Positions 1-6,772 of a stretch of 7,449 nt of DNA are shown one piece after another. The translations under genes and the position numbers were made by a program. The stretch spans positions 1 through 7,449 of the forward strand of contig SKZL01000200.1 in the NCBI GenBank assembly GCA_007127395.1, written 5' to 3'. This DNA is from Balneolaceae bacterium (lineage in GTDB: Bacteria > Bacteroidota > Rhodothermia > Balneolales > Balneolaceae). Position 1 is the stretch's first letter, and every line of letters starts with the position of its first letter. The notes below the pieces were generated by a model. It saw only the letters and a program-made list of their open reading frames with translations. It made no database searches and was not told the origin of the DNA.

Positions 1-2475
1 ATCTCCCCCTGTGATATTGGCCTGAGTAACCATCATCCTGCTCGCATTCTCCCTTGTGATCATCCCGGGTGCATAACCCACTCTTACCTCAGCAAGATCC
101 CGAATACGCAAATGATCACCGGCAGGTAATTCGATGAATGTCCGTCCGATAGCATCGGGGCTGGAACGAAAATGTTCGGGAAAACGAACAACCAGATCAA
201 AAACAGCCGGATCCAGATAGATTTGATTTACAACGACACCTCTGAATGCCAGTTCGACCAGTTCACCGAATTGTCTTACAGACAATCCATGCAGAGCCAG
301 CAACTCCCGATCCGGTATAATCTGTATCTGGGGAACATCCATCTGTTCGCCGGTCAATATATCCCGGACATTTGCTTCTGAGTTTAACAGGTTTTCCAAT
401 TCGCGGGTAATCGACTGTAACCTGCTGCGGTCGGGACCATATACCTTTATGGCCAGATTGGTTCGGACGCCGGTCAACATATGATCAATTCTATGTGTAA
501 TCGGTTGATCAAAAGAGACATTCACTCCGGGAATGACGGATACATTGCTTCTGAGTTCAGCGATCAAATCATCGATATCATAGGAGCCCTCTTCCAGGCG
601 AACTTCAATTTCATGGCTGTGTGTGCCCATGGTGTGTTCATCCATAGCAGCCCGTCCAACACGGCGAGCCGTTGAGACGACCGCCGGATGCTCCAGGAGA
701 ATCTCCTCCAGCCTGTATCCCAGATGATCAGACTCATCCAGTGATGTCCCCGGCAGGGTGGCCATTCCAATATTCAGTGTGCCCTCATTAAATTCCGGAA
801 GGAAAGAGCGGCCGATTCCGGGCAATAGCAGAAGTGTACCGATAAACAGCACTGCCACGGTGATTAATACTTTCCTTCGATTGTTGAAACAGAATTTCAG
901 AATAGGCTCATATTGGCTCTCCATTTTTCGTGATACCCAGCTTCCTTCAATACTCATTTTGCCGGGTTTATCCAGCAGCCAGGCACTCATGGCAGGGGTC
1001 AGGATGAGCGCTACCAAAAGAGATGATATGATCGTTGTCACATAAGCGATACCGAGCGGCAACAGGAGGTTTCCTTCAAGCCCCTCCAGAAAGAGTAAAG
1101 GCAGAAAGACAATAACGATGATAAAATTGGCCAATACGATCGGGCTTTTGATCTGTATGGAGGCCTCACTCACCAGCGGTAAAAATTTCATCCTCTCATC
1201 AGCCGGCTTTTCGGCGTTCTCTCTTACCCTTCTGAAAACATTTTCGACAAAAACGATGGCATCATCTACCAATACACCAATTGCAATGGCAATACCACCT
1301 AAAGTCATTGTGTTAAAAGTTAACCCCAACATCCAGAGTACCATGAGAGACATTATCACCGAGACAGGAATAGCTACAAGTGAAATGATTGTAGCTCTCC
1401 AGTTCGCCAGGAAGGTGAACAGAATAATTACAACGAGGATACCGCTGATAATCAAGGCACTTAATACATTATATATCGCTATTTCAATAAAATGGGCCTG
1501 TTGAAACAGATCTGTATAGATTGTTACATCTCGTGGAAGAGTGGTGCTTATTTCCTGTAACTTTGCCTCAATATCGCGGGTTAGTTCCAAAGTATTTGCA
1601 CCCGGTTGCTTGCTGATCACCAATATGATTGCGGGTGTTGCATTTACTGAAGCCGCACCCACCCTTGGAGCGGGTTTCACTTCAACCTCTGCAATATCGC
1701 TTAACAGAACCGGTAGTCCGGTTTCATCATGCATCACAAAAGATTGTTCTATCTCCTCTACAGTTGTAGCCCTGCCATACCCCCGAATGGTATAGACTTT
1801 GCCAGAATAGTTCGTAAAACCGCCCGATATACTTCCTGTTGTACCGCTGGTCACATCCAGCAGAGTGTTCATGGAGATACCCAGCTGCTCCATCTTTTCC
1901 GGGTTTGGTTCAATCACAAATTGCTGGTTTTCGCCACCATACACTGAAATCGCTGCCAGCCCGGGCATTGCGAGTAATTCACGACGTATAGTGAAATCAA
2001 TGAGTGTGCGAAGTTCCATGTGAGAGGTCTCTTCAGCAGTAAACCCAACCAGCATGATCTCCCCCATAATGGATGTGGCAGGAGCCATGAATGGAGCCCC
2101 GGCTTGTGAAGGCAACTGGTTGCTCAACCCCTGCAGCTTCTCAGCCGTAATCTGGCGGGCATGCTGAACATCAATATCCCAATCAAATTCCACCTGTACT
2201 GTTGAGAATCCGAGAATTGATCTGGACGTAACTCTTCGAACTCCCTCGGATCCGACCAGATTGGTTTCAATTACATAACTGATTAACTGCTCCACCTCTT
2301 GTGGCGGCATTCCATGTGCTTCAGTCAATATAGTCACAACGGGAGCTGAGATATCCGGCAGAACATCTACCGCCATATCCCTGGTCAGATAAAAACCGGC
2401 TACAAACAACATTAACGTAATCGTGATGATCGTGTAGCGATTTAGAATGCTAAAGTTAATCAGTTTGTCTAGCAT
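1..2475 (-). CDS. CzcA/CusA-type heavy-metal efflux RND pump, partial (C-terminus beyond window)
   Basis: This is the inner-membrane, proton-driven pump of a tripartite metal efflux system. The frame is open from ATG at 2475 to base 1 (825 codons). The family is usually about 1,030-1,050 residues, so the second transmembrane block is missing. Visible parts are TM1 (about residues 12-32, after the typical start MLDKLINFSILNRY), the first periplasmic porter half, TM2-TM4 (about 338-356, 363-385, 391-411), further TM helices up to about 550, and most of the second porter half. TM4 carries VDDAIVFVENV with Asp404, Asp405 and Glu411, the acidic residues of the proton relay; Asp404 lines up with CusA Asp405. 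By my alignment CusA Met573, Met623 and Met672 correspond to Gly570, Ser620 and His665. His614, His619 and His621 lie beside the second position. The start is 4 bases after the adaptor stop, so it is translated as part of the operon. Family assignment is firm; substrate is inferred. Confidence 0.95.
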   Translation of the reverse strand, partial: MLDKLINFSILNRYTIITITLMLFVAGFYLTRDMAVDVLPDISAPVVTILTEAHGMPPQEVEQLISYVIETNLVGSEGVRRVTSRSILGFSTVQVEFDWDIDVQHARQITAEKLQGLSNQLPSQAGAPFMAPATSIMGEIMLVGFTAEETSHMELRTLIDFTIRRELLAMPGLAAISVYGGENQQFVIEPNPEKMEQLGISMNTLLDVTSGTTGSISGGFTNYSGKVYTIRGYGRATTVEEIEQSFVMHDETGLPVLLSDIAEVEVKPAPRVGAASVNATPAIILVISKQPGANTLELTRDIEAKLQEISTTLPRDVTIYTDLFQQAHFIEIAIYNVLSALIISGILVVIILFTFLANWRATIISLVAIPVSVIMSLMVLWMLGLTFNTMTLGGIAIAIGVLVDDAIVFVENVFRRVRENAEKPADERMKFLPLVSEASIQIKSPIVLANFIIVIVFLPLLFLEGLEGNLLLPLGIAYVTTIISSLLVALILTPAMSAWLLDKPGKMSIEGSWVSRKMESQYEPILKFCFNNRRKVLITVAVLFIGTLLLLPGIGRSFLPEFNEGTLNIGMATLPGTSLDESDHLGYRLEEILLEHPAVVSTARRVGRAAMDEHTMGTHSHEIEVRLEEGSYDIDDLIAELRSNVSVIPGVNVSFDQPITHRIDHMLTGVRTNLAIKVYGPDRSRLQSITRELENLLNSEANVRDILTGEQMDVPQIQIIPDRELLALHGLSVRQFGELVELAFRGVVVNQIYLDPAVFDLVVRFPEHFRSSPDAIGRTFIELPAGDHLRIRDLAEVRVGYAPGMITRENASRMMVTQANITGGD

Positions 2476-2479
2476 AAGA

Positions 2480-3988
2480 TCAATGATCGTGTCCTTCGTC
2501 TATCTGTACATTTCCACTCAACAAATGCAATGGATAAACGCCACTTGTGACGATCCTCTCACCTTCATTAAGTCCGTTTAATATCGTTGTATATCCCCCA
2601 TAACTGTTTCCGGCCTCAACTATTCTTCGCTCAAATTGATCCCCGGATATCATCACAAACACCACTTTGTGAGAGTCGTCATCAAAAATCGCACCGGATG
2701 GAACTGCCAGTTCTGCGCGGTTTTGATTACTCTTCAATTTTACTCTTAACGGCTGATTCAGCATCAATTTTCGGTCATGATTTTCAACAGAAACAACTAC
2801 ATTCACACGATTTCCAGATATATTACTTCGCTGATCCCTGCTGATCACTTCAATCCGGTTATTATCCAAAGTAAAAGGCTCATCCCTGTTTAACTGAATT
2901 TCCAATCCATCGATCACAGATAATTGATTCAGATCATCTCTGTAGACCTGAATCTCAATCCATAAATAGTCCGGATTGAAGAGGCTAAAAAGCCGATCAC
3001 CCTGTTCGACAAATTTGCCGGGTGTGATGTATGTCTCTGCAATCACTCCAGATTGATAGGCGTTCAAATAGAGATAATCCCCGGCATCCTCAATATGAGC
3101 TCCATGGCTGTTCCCTATTAAAAAGTGTTCATAACCTGCTCGTCTCGACTCATATTCACGTTCTCTGGCCTGGTACTCCCGAAGTGATATTGCATCATTT
3201 TCCAACAATCGCACAGCTCTTTCATATGAATCCTGAGCCTGATGATATGCGAGTCGAATTTCTGTCCATGAATTGCCGGATGAAAATGGAGGCGAGAGTG
3301 CCAATAAGCGATCCCCCGGATTTACTACACTACCGGTGACTGGGATGATGGAAAAAAACTCAGCATCCACATGTCCGTCAACAGGGGAAGTGATCAGATA
3401 GTTATGTGCCTGGTTCAATGTTACTCTGCCCAATCCACTCACTGTTTCCGGCATATCACGGATATGGGCTACTTCTGATCCCATAGACAGCTGCCACTGC
3501 ATTTTTTTCTCCAGTTCAACCCACTGCTCAGCTATCGGATCTTCCGGGTGATCGGCATAGCGATCAACTTTACCTAAAACGGTTCTGGTTTGAACTCCGT
3601 TAATTTGCAATTCCACCACCAGATCAGGTTCATCCGATCTGCCAAAATAGATTTCAAAAGGGTAAAATCCCTGAGTAACCACATTCAGTGGCTGCCGGTT
3701 TACGGGCTCACCGTTCTCACTAAAAAAGAGCTGAATGATGCCGGCATCAAGAGGTTGATTCTCCAATGAAAGATAGAGTTCGCCTTCAATTCTGCCCGAA
3801 TTTTCATGTATCTCAAATTCTGCAAAATATTCAAACTCTCCATCCCAGACAGTCAGGCGATGATGCTCATCATGGTCATGATCCTCTTCAACTGTGTGAG
3901 AATGCTCTCCATTATGGCATGCTGATGCAAACAATCCAATAATCAAGAAGATGAAAAGAAAATTCAATCTGTCAATTTCGTACTTCAT
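2480..3988 (-). CDS. Periplasmic adaptor (CzcB/CusB-like membrane fusion protein), His-rich lipoprotein
   Basis: This protein (502 aa) links the RND pump to the outer-membrane channel. A hydrophobic N-terminus (residues 8-23) ends in ASAC, giving a probable lipid anchor at Cys24. A His/acid-rich stretch follows (His25, 29, 31, 37, 39, 42, 43), and the C-terminus ends in DEGHDH; both could bind metal. Residues about 45-150 form an extra domain before the standard core, resembling the added N-terminal domain of some CzcB-type adaptors. The core shows two lipoyl-like halves (about 199-233 and 308-340, each with a PGxxV..GDRL-type turn), an alpha-hairpin between them (about 240-295), a beta-barrel (about 343-430) and a membrane-proximal domain (about 430-495). 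The start is supported by a Shine-Dalgarno site at 3996-4000. It is the middle gene of the operon. The methionine-rich metal site of CusB is not seen; histidines dominate instead. Confidence 0.94.
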   Translation of the reverse strand: MKYEIDRLNFLFIFLIIGLFASACHNGEHSHTVEEDHDHDEHHRLTVWDGEFEYFAEFEIHENSGRIEGELYLSLENQPLDAGIIQLFFSENGEPVNRQPLNVVTQGFYPFEIYFGRSDEPDLVVELQINGVQTRTVLGKVDRYADHPEDPIAEQWVELEKKMQWQLSMGSEVAHIRDMPETVSGLGRVTLNQAHNYLITSPVDGHVDAEFFSIIPVTGSVVNPGDRLLALSPPFSSGNSWTEIRLAYHQAQDSYERAVRLLENDAISLREYQAREREYESRRAGYEHFLIGNSHGAHIEDAGDYLYLNAYQSGVIAETYITPGKFVEQGDRLFSLFNPDYLWIEIQVYRDDLNQLSVIDGLEIQLNRDEPFTLDNNRIEVISRDQRSNISGNRVNVVVSVENHDRKLMLNQPLRVKLKSNQNRAELAVPSGAIFDDDSHKVVFVMISGDQFERRIVEAGNSYGGYTTILNGLNEGERIVTSGVYPLHLLSGNVQIDEGHDH

Positions 3989-3995
3989 AAATGTT

Positions 3996-4000
3996 TCCTT
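3996..4000 (-). promoter_or_regulatory. Shine-Dalgarno site of the adaptor gene, overlapping the upstream stop codon
   Basis: On the minus strand AAGGA lies 7 bases before the ATG at 3988 and overlaps the TAA stop (4001-3999) of the channel gene. It fixes the adaptor start. Ribosomes ending the upstream gene sit on the next gene's binding site, so the two are probably translationally coupled. It stands out because the other starts in this window have no comparable site. Confidence 0.75.
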
Positions 4001-5279
4001 ATGGTTGAATAACTTTGTGGCCTGTCATCGCCTCTAATTTCAAAATAACTCCATAGGCATTTTCAAGCAGATCATATTTGGTCTGATAGTTGTTCACCAT
4101 CAGTTGTATGGTATTCAGAAAATCGTTCAGGGATTGAGTGCCCTCTTCATATGAGATCAGCAGTGTATTCATAAAAACTTCCGGCTGGTGTAAATAATCC
4201 GGAAAACGATCCAGTTGACCCTGAGTTCTTCTCAGCTCATCCAGCAGTTGAATAGCCATTGACCTTCTCTCATTTTGCCTTTTGATGAGATTTGAGGATT
4301 CAACTCTTTCCAGTGCTCTTGCCTGTTCAATCGCTTCACGATTTGTATTTAAAACCGGCAGCGGTATGGCCACTCCCACGAGGAATCCGTTCCAGTTTGG
4401 ATTCAGTTGTTTATAACCTGCAGAGATCTCAATCGACGGAAATCTGCGTCTGTTTTCCAATGATATTGCAAGAGATGCAGACTGTGCGGATAGCCGGTCG
4501 GCTATTGCAGCCGGTGACTCTTCCATGAGCTGTACGATCCTGTCGAACTCAATATACGAGTCGGGTTTTGTACTGAAACTCCCTTCAAATCTCAATTCAA
4601 CCTCCTCATTGAAGCCCATTCTGTTTTTCCATAGAAGTCTCTTGCGATTCAGCTCCCCCTTTCTCTTTTCAATTTCGGACTGAAGTTGATAACTACCCAA
4701 ATCGATCAGACGATGGTTTAGCGTTGAGACTTCACCTTCTGCAGAGCGAAGCGTAGATACTTCCCTAAGAAGATTCAGTTGATGCATCAGTAGTTCCATC
4801 TGGGCCAACTCTTCCTGCAGCAGTACAATTTGAATAAATCCATATTTTGAGGATGCAAGCCACTCAAGGCGATCCCGCTCATTTTCCTGATAGAGGCCAT
4901 CGATTCGACTATCTCTCATCTCTCTCAGAGCACGAAAGTGTCCCGGCGTCCTGAACTCTTTGGAGAGGTATAAATATTGCTCATACTCATTCTGAGTTTG
5001 TCCGTCGAGATATTCCAGATCATACGCCAGGGTAGGATTCAGACGTGTTGCCATCTGCATTTCACCGGCAATATTATAGTCCCGGCGGTTTTCAAACTGC
5101 TGCCACTCAATGCTATGCTCTTGAGCAAGTTGTTCAATATCAGTGTATTGGATCTCCAGAACCTGAGCTTCTGAAATATTTGAAAAGCTCATATTGAACC
5201 AAACAATCAAAACCGGTATCAAAACCCGGCAATGTCTCCATTTGGGTTTTGTCAAAATTCGCCCCATTGATCTATTCAT
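3999..5279 (-). CDS. TolC/CzcC-family outer membrane efflux protein
   Basis: This is the outer-membrane channel of the tripartite metal efflux system (426 aa, normal length for the family). A basic N-terminus and hydrophobic run (about residues 19-36) lead to a probable signal peptidase I site after ISEA (residue 38); no lipobox cysteine is seen. The mature part is mostly long amphipathic, coiled-coil-like helix, as in the outer membrane efflux protein (OEP) repeats. Family landmarks are RLNPTLAYDLEY (about 79-90) and LSKEFRTPG (105-113) in the first repeat, and GVAIPLPVLNTNREAI (302-317) and YEEGTQSLNDFLNT (377-390) in the second. It is the first gene of the operon, 10 bases ahead of the adaptor. 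ATG at 5279 was chosen because it gives the full signal peptide; Met5 (5267) is a possible alternative and neither has a good ribosome site. The gene context, rather than the sequence itself, indicates metal export. Confidence 0.93.
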   Translation of the reverse strand: MNRSMGRILTKPKWRHCRVLIPVLIVWFNMSFSNISEAQVLEIQYTDIEQLAQEHSIEWQQFENRRDYNIAGEMQMATRLNPTLAYDLEYLDGQTQNEYEQYLYLSKEFRTPGHFRALREMRDSRIDGLYQENERDRLEWLASSKYGFIQIVLLQEELAQMELLMHQLNLLREVSTLRSAEGEVSTLNHRLIDLGSYQLQSEIEKRKGELNRKRLLWKNRMGFNEEVELRFEGSFSTKPDSYIEFDRIVQLMEESPAAIADRLSAQSASLAISLENRRRFPSIEISAGYKQLNPNWNGFLVGVAIPLPVLNTNREAIEQARALERVESSNLIKRQNERRSMAIQLLDELRRTQGQLDRFPDYLHQPEVFMNTLLISYEEGTQSLNDFLNTIQLMVNNYQTKYDLLENAYGVILKLEAMTGHKVIQP

Positions 5280-5358
5280 GAATTAAACAGTAAATATATT
5301 TCTCCCTTCTTGATGGATTGCTCATTTCTATATCATTCATTTCTAATTGGCGGCTCTG

Positions 5359-5376
5359 AAAAAACCTCAATCAGGT
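5359..5376 (-). terminator. Weak candidate terminator (short hairpin plus six T)
   Basis: Read on the minus strand, ACCT-gattg-AGGT forms a 4-bp stem whose last base begins a run of six T (5364-5359). The stem is short, so this is marginal. Its place, downstream of the relic at 5549-5644 and upstream of the channel gene, would suit a terminator inherited from the lost gene. Confidence 0.2.
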
Positions 5377-5388
5377 GGCATGATTCCC

Positions 5389-5406
5389 TCCCGAAATCTT
5401 TCGGGA
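5389..5406. repeat. Perfect 8-bp inverted repeat, 2-base spacer
   Basis: TCCCGAAA-TC-TTTCGGGA is an 18-base perfect palindrome apart from its central two bases. As RNA it would form about a 7-bp stem with a 4-base loop on either strand. Neither side has a T-run, so it is not a clear intrinsic terminator. It looks more like a dispersed REP-type element or a symmetrical protein site. Confidence 0.6.
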
Positions 5407-5431
5407 AAGTCGAAGTATTTCCATGACTTTC
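5405..5431. repeat. 7-bp inverted repeat, 13-base spacer
   Basis: GAAAGTC (5405-5411) is matched by GACTTTC (5425-5431). The left arm starts inside the right arm of the neighbouring palindrome, so the two hairpins would compete for bases 5405-5406. No function is evident. Confidence 0.4.
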
Positions 5432-5458
5432 AATGCACTCTGCTTCAATATACTACTT

Positions 5459-5471
5459 GTTCACATTGAAC
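5459..5471. promoter_or_regulatory. Small palindrome, possible operator
   Basis: GTTCA-CAT-TGAAC is a perfect 5-bp inverted repeat with a 3-base centre. It overlaps the TTG of the promoter candidate at 5466-5496, where a repressor site would be expected. It does not fit the TGAA-N6-TTCA layout of ArsR/SmtB-type operators, so the binding protein, if any, is unknown. A 13-base palindrome can occur by chance. Confidence 0.22.
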
Positions 5472-5496
5472 CGCACTCTACACCGTTATTTAGAAT
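5466..5496 (+). promoter_or_regulatory. Weak promoter candidate for the CDF gene
   Basis: TTG (5466-5468) is followed after 18 bases by TATTTAGA (5487-5494), a partial match to the Bacteroidota TTG / TAnnTTTG pattern. TAGAAT (5491-5496) would serve as a sigma70-like -10. The ATG would be roughly 160 bases downstream, an unusually long leader. This is a pattern match only. Confidence 0.2.
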
Positions 5497-5548
5497 TAAT
5501 TTAAATCAGATAAACAGTTTGGTTGAGTGATAGTTCACGATCCGCCTT

Positions 5549-5644
5549 TTACAATTCGACTGCCTGTTTACCTACAGGATCAAAATGAGCCGCGTCTACA
5601 TAATAATCTCCAATTTTTTCTGATATAGTCTCTATATTCAAATT
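5549..5644 (-). pseudogene. Probable relic: C-terminal tail of an SGNH/GDSL hydrolase
   Basis: The minus strand here reads 31 sense codons then TAA (5551-5549). The distal part, DYYVDAAHFDPVGKQAVEL, resembles the end of SGNH/GDSL esterases, where block V (Asp-x-x-His) carries the catalytic Asp and His and is followed by a short helix with a P-x-G turn. The Asp codon is 5594-5596 and the His codon 5585-5587. The frame stays open only to about 5692 inside the CDF gene, where the translation no longer looks protein-like, and there is no ATG. Blocks I-III are absent from the window. The simplest reading is the surviving 3' end of a gene whose front was replaced when the CDF gene arrived or a deletion occurred. 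The likeness is from memory of the family, and chance is possible over so short a stretch. Confidence 0.42.
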
Positions 5645-5658
5645 CAATTTATGTAACC

Positions 5659-6594
5659 ATGAGAAAAAAAGACCCGGTACGAAAAGCACTGATCATTAGT
5701 TTGATTGTAGCATCCATCAGCCTCTCTGTTAAGATCGCGGCTTTTATCGTAACCGGATCATCTGCGGCACTGTCTGATGCTGCTGAGTCTGTGGTGCATT
5801 TGTTTGCGGTTGTTTTTGTGGTATATGGATACCTACTTAGCCTGAAACCGGCTGATAAGGAGCATCTTTATGGCCATGACCGGATCGAATTCCTCTCTGT
5901 TGGAGCAGAGGGTGCCATTATCATAGTTGCCGGAATCACGATCATCTATCATGCGGTGATGAGTTCCATCACCGGGATTGAGATCTCAAATATGGATACC
6001 GGTATCTGGTTGCTGATCTTTGCTGCATTGATCAACCTGGTTCTTGGCAGTTATGTACTTAGAGTAGGCAGGCGTGAAAACAGTATGATTGCCATCAGTA
6101 ACGGCAAACATACCCTCACGGATGTCTGGACCAGCGGTGGAGTCGTAGCTGCATTGCTGCTTATTCACTTTACAGGATGGTTATTCATGGATATTGTGGT
6201 CAGCTTCTTGATTGCGGGTTATATCTGCTATGAAGCGTACAAACTGCTGCGATACTCTATCAGCGGATTGATGGATACACGTAATCCTCATGTAGATCTG
6301 GCCATTCGAAAGGTACTTGATACTGTAAAGACGGAGAATATCAAAGGGTGGCATCACCTGCGGCACCGTACCAGCGGCAGAACTACCTGGATCCAGTTAC
6401 ATCTGGTCTTCAAGGATGACATCCCGCTCAAAGAGGCACATGATGATGCCACTATCATGGAGCGCAAACTGATCGATGCCCTTGATACCGATGCCGTCGT
6501 GACCATCCATCTGGAGCCTTTTGAAGCTCACGAGGAGTCTCACAACATCTTAAAAGGTGCCAATAAAGAGAAACGGCTGGATGAATTTGCCTGA
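5659..6594 (+). CDS. Cation diffusion facilitator (CDF) metal exporter, YiiP-like layout
   Basis: This complete 311-aa inner-membrane protein should export a divalent cation from the cytoplasm by proton exchange, working as a dimer. Six TM helices are visible (about 11-31, 42-62, 79-101, 115-135, 154-172, 174-197), then a cytoplasmic domain (about 208-290). Against YiiP, TM5 keeps HxxxD (His151, Asp155), the loop keeps ADKEHLYGH (His69, His73), and the C-terminal domain keeps candidate metal ligands at His232/233, His248, His261 and His284, with Glu286 where YiiP has Asp285. TM2 differs: SDAAESVVH puts Glu43 and His47 where H/DxxxD is usual. After the domain comes a short charged tail with His291 and His295. 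The start gives a normal short basic N-terminus before TM1; no Shine-Dalgarno site is seen. Divergent placement from the RND operon suggests a shared metal-resistance role. Zn, Mn, Fe, Co, Cd or Ni are all possible. Confidence 0.95.
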   Translation: MRKKDPVRKALIISLIVASISLSVKIAAFIVTGSSAALSDAAESVVHLFAVVFVVYGYLLSLKPADKEHLYGHDRIEFLSVGAEGAIIIVAGITIIYHAVMSSITGIEISNMDTGIWLLIFAALINLVLGSYVLRVGRRENSMIAISNGKHTLTDVWTSGGVVAALLLIHFTGWLFMDIVVSFLIAGYICYEAYKLLRYSISGLMDTRNPHVDLAIRKVLDTVKTENIKGWHHLRHRTSGRTTWIQLHLVFKDDIPLKEAHDDATIMERKLIDALDTDAVVTIHLEPFEAHEESHNILKGANKEKRLDEFA

Positions 6595-6682
6595 CAGATC
6601 AGATCTGCAATCAAGAATAACCGCCGGACGGATATACCTCTCGGCCCGGATTTGTCAATAAACTTTTATATTCTGTCTGCAG

Positions 6683-6720
6683 CGGGAGTTGATGTCGGAT
6701 CGCAATAAACTGAACTCCCG
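6683..6720. repeat. 8-bp inverted repeat with 22-base loop
   Basis: CGGGAGTT (6683-6690) pairs perfectly with AACTCCCG (6713-6720). It lies 88 bases after the CDF stop and about 50 before the DUF4159 start. No T-run follows on the plus strand, so it is not a standard terminator. It could be a weak 3' hairpin of the CDF transcript, a leader structure of the next gene, or a protein site. The rest of 6595-6772 shows nothing recognisable. Confidence 0.35.
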
Positions 6721-6772
6721 AATCGTAATTATCACCGTTGTAAATCAATAAATTTTAACCATTCGACCCATT

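Larger units (their letters stand above)
5280..5658. other. Divergent intergenic region between the RND operon and the CDF gene
   Basis: These 379 bases separate two metal-efflux units transcribed away from each other and must hold both promoters. They contain a palindrome at 5389-5406, a second inverted repeat at 5405-5431, a short palindrome at 5459-5471 overlapping a weak promoter candidate, and a gene relic at 5549-5644. The 80 bases next to the channel gene are A+T rich, with TATATTTAC on the minus strand as a poor match to a Bacteroidota -7 element and no convincing -33 TTG. No regulator gene is present. Confidence 0.7.

Noticed and set aside
1118..1504. A 128-codon plus-strand open frame opposite the RND gene
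   Set aside because: It lies wholly antisense to the well supported RND pump, and its translation resembles no protein family. Other plus-strand frames in 172-1947 have the same explanation.
1..2475. Assignment as a copper/silver pump (CusA)
   Set aside because: General similarity fits the CusA/CzcA family, but the three CusA metal-binding methionines are not at their expected positions, so no cus symbol was given.
5459..5471. ArsR/SmtB-type metal repressor operator
   Set aside because: Those sites have TGAA-N6-TTCA arms; here the arms are in the opposite order with a 3-base centre, so only a generic palindrome is reported.
5563..5578. CCTGT-ttacct-ACAGG hairpin
   Set aside because: The stem is only 5 bp, and the bases are better explained as codons of the SGNH-like relic.
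5651..5656. ATG immediately followed by TAA just before the CDF start
   Set aside because: A start-stop pair could affect initiation, but there is no ribosome site in front of it and the pair is easily chance in A+T-rich DNA.
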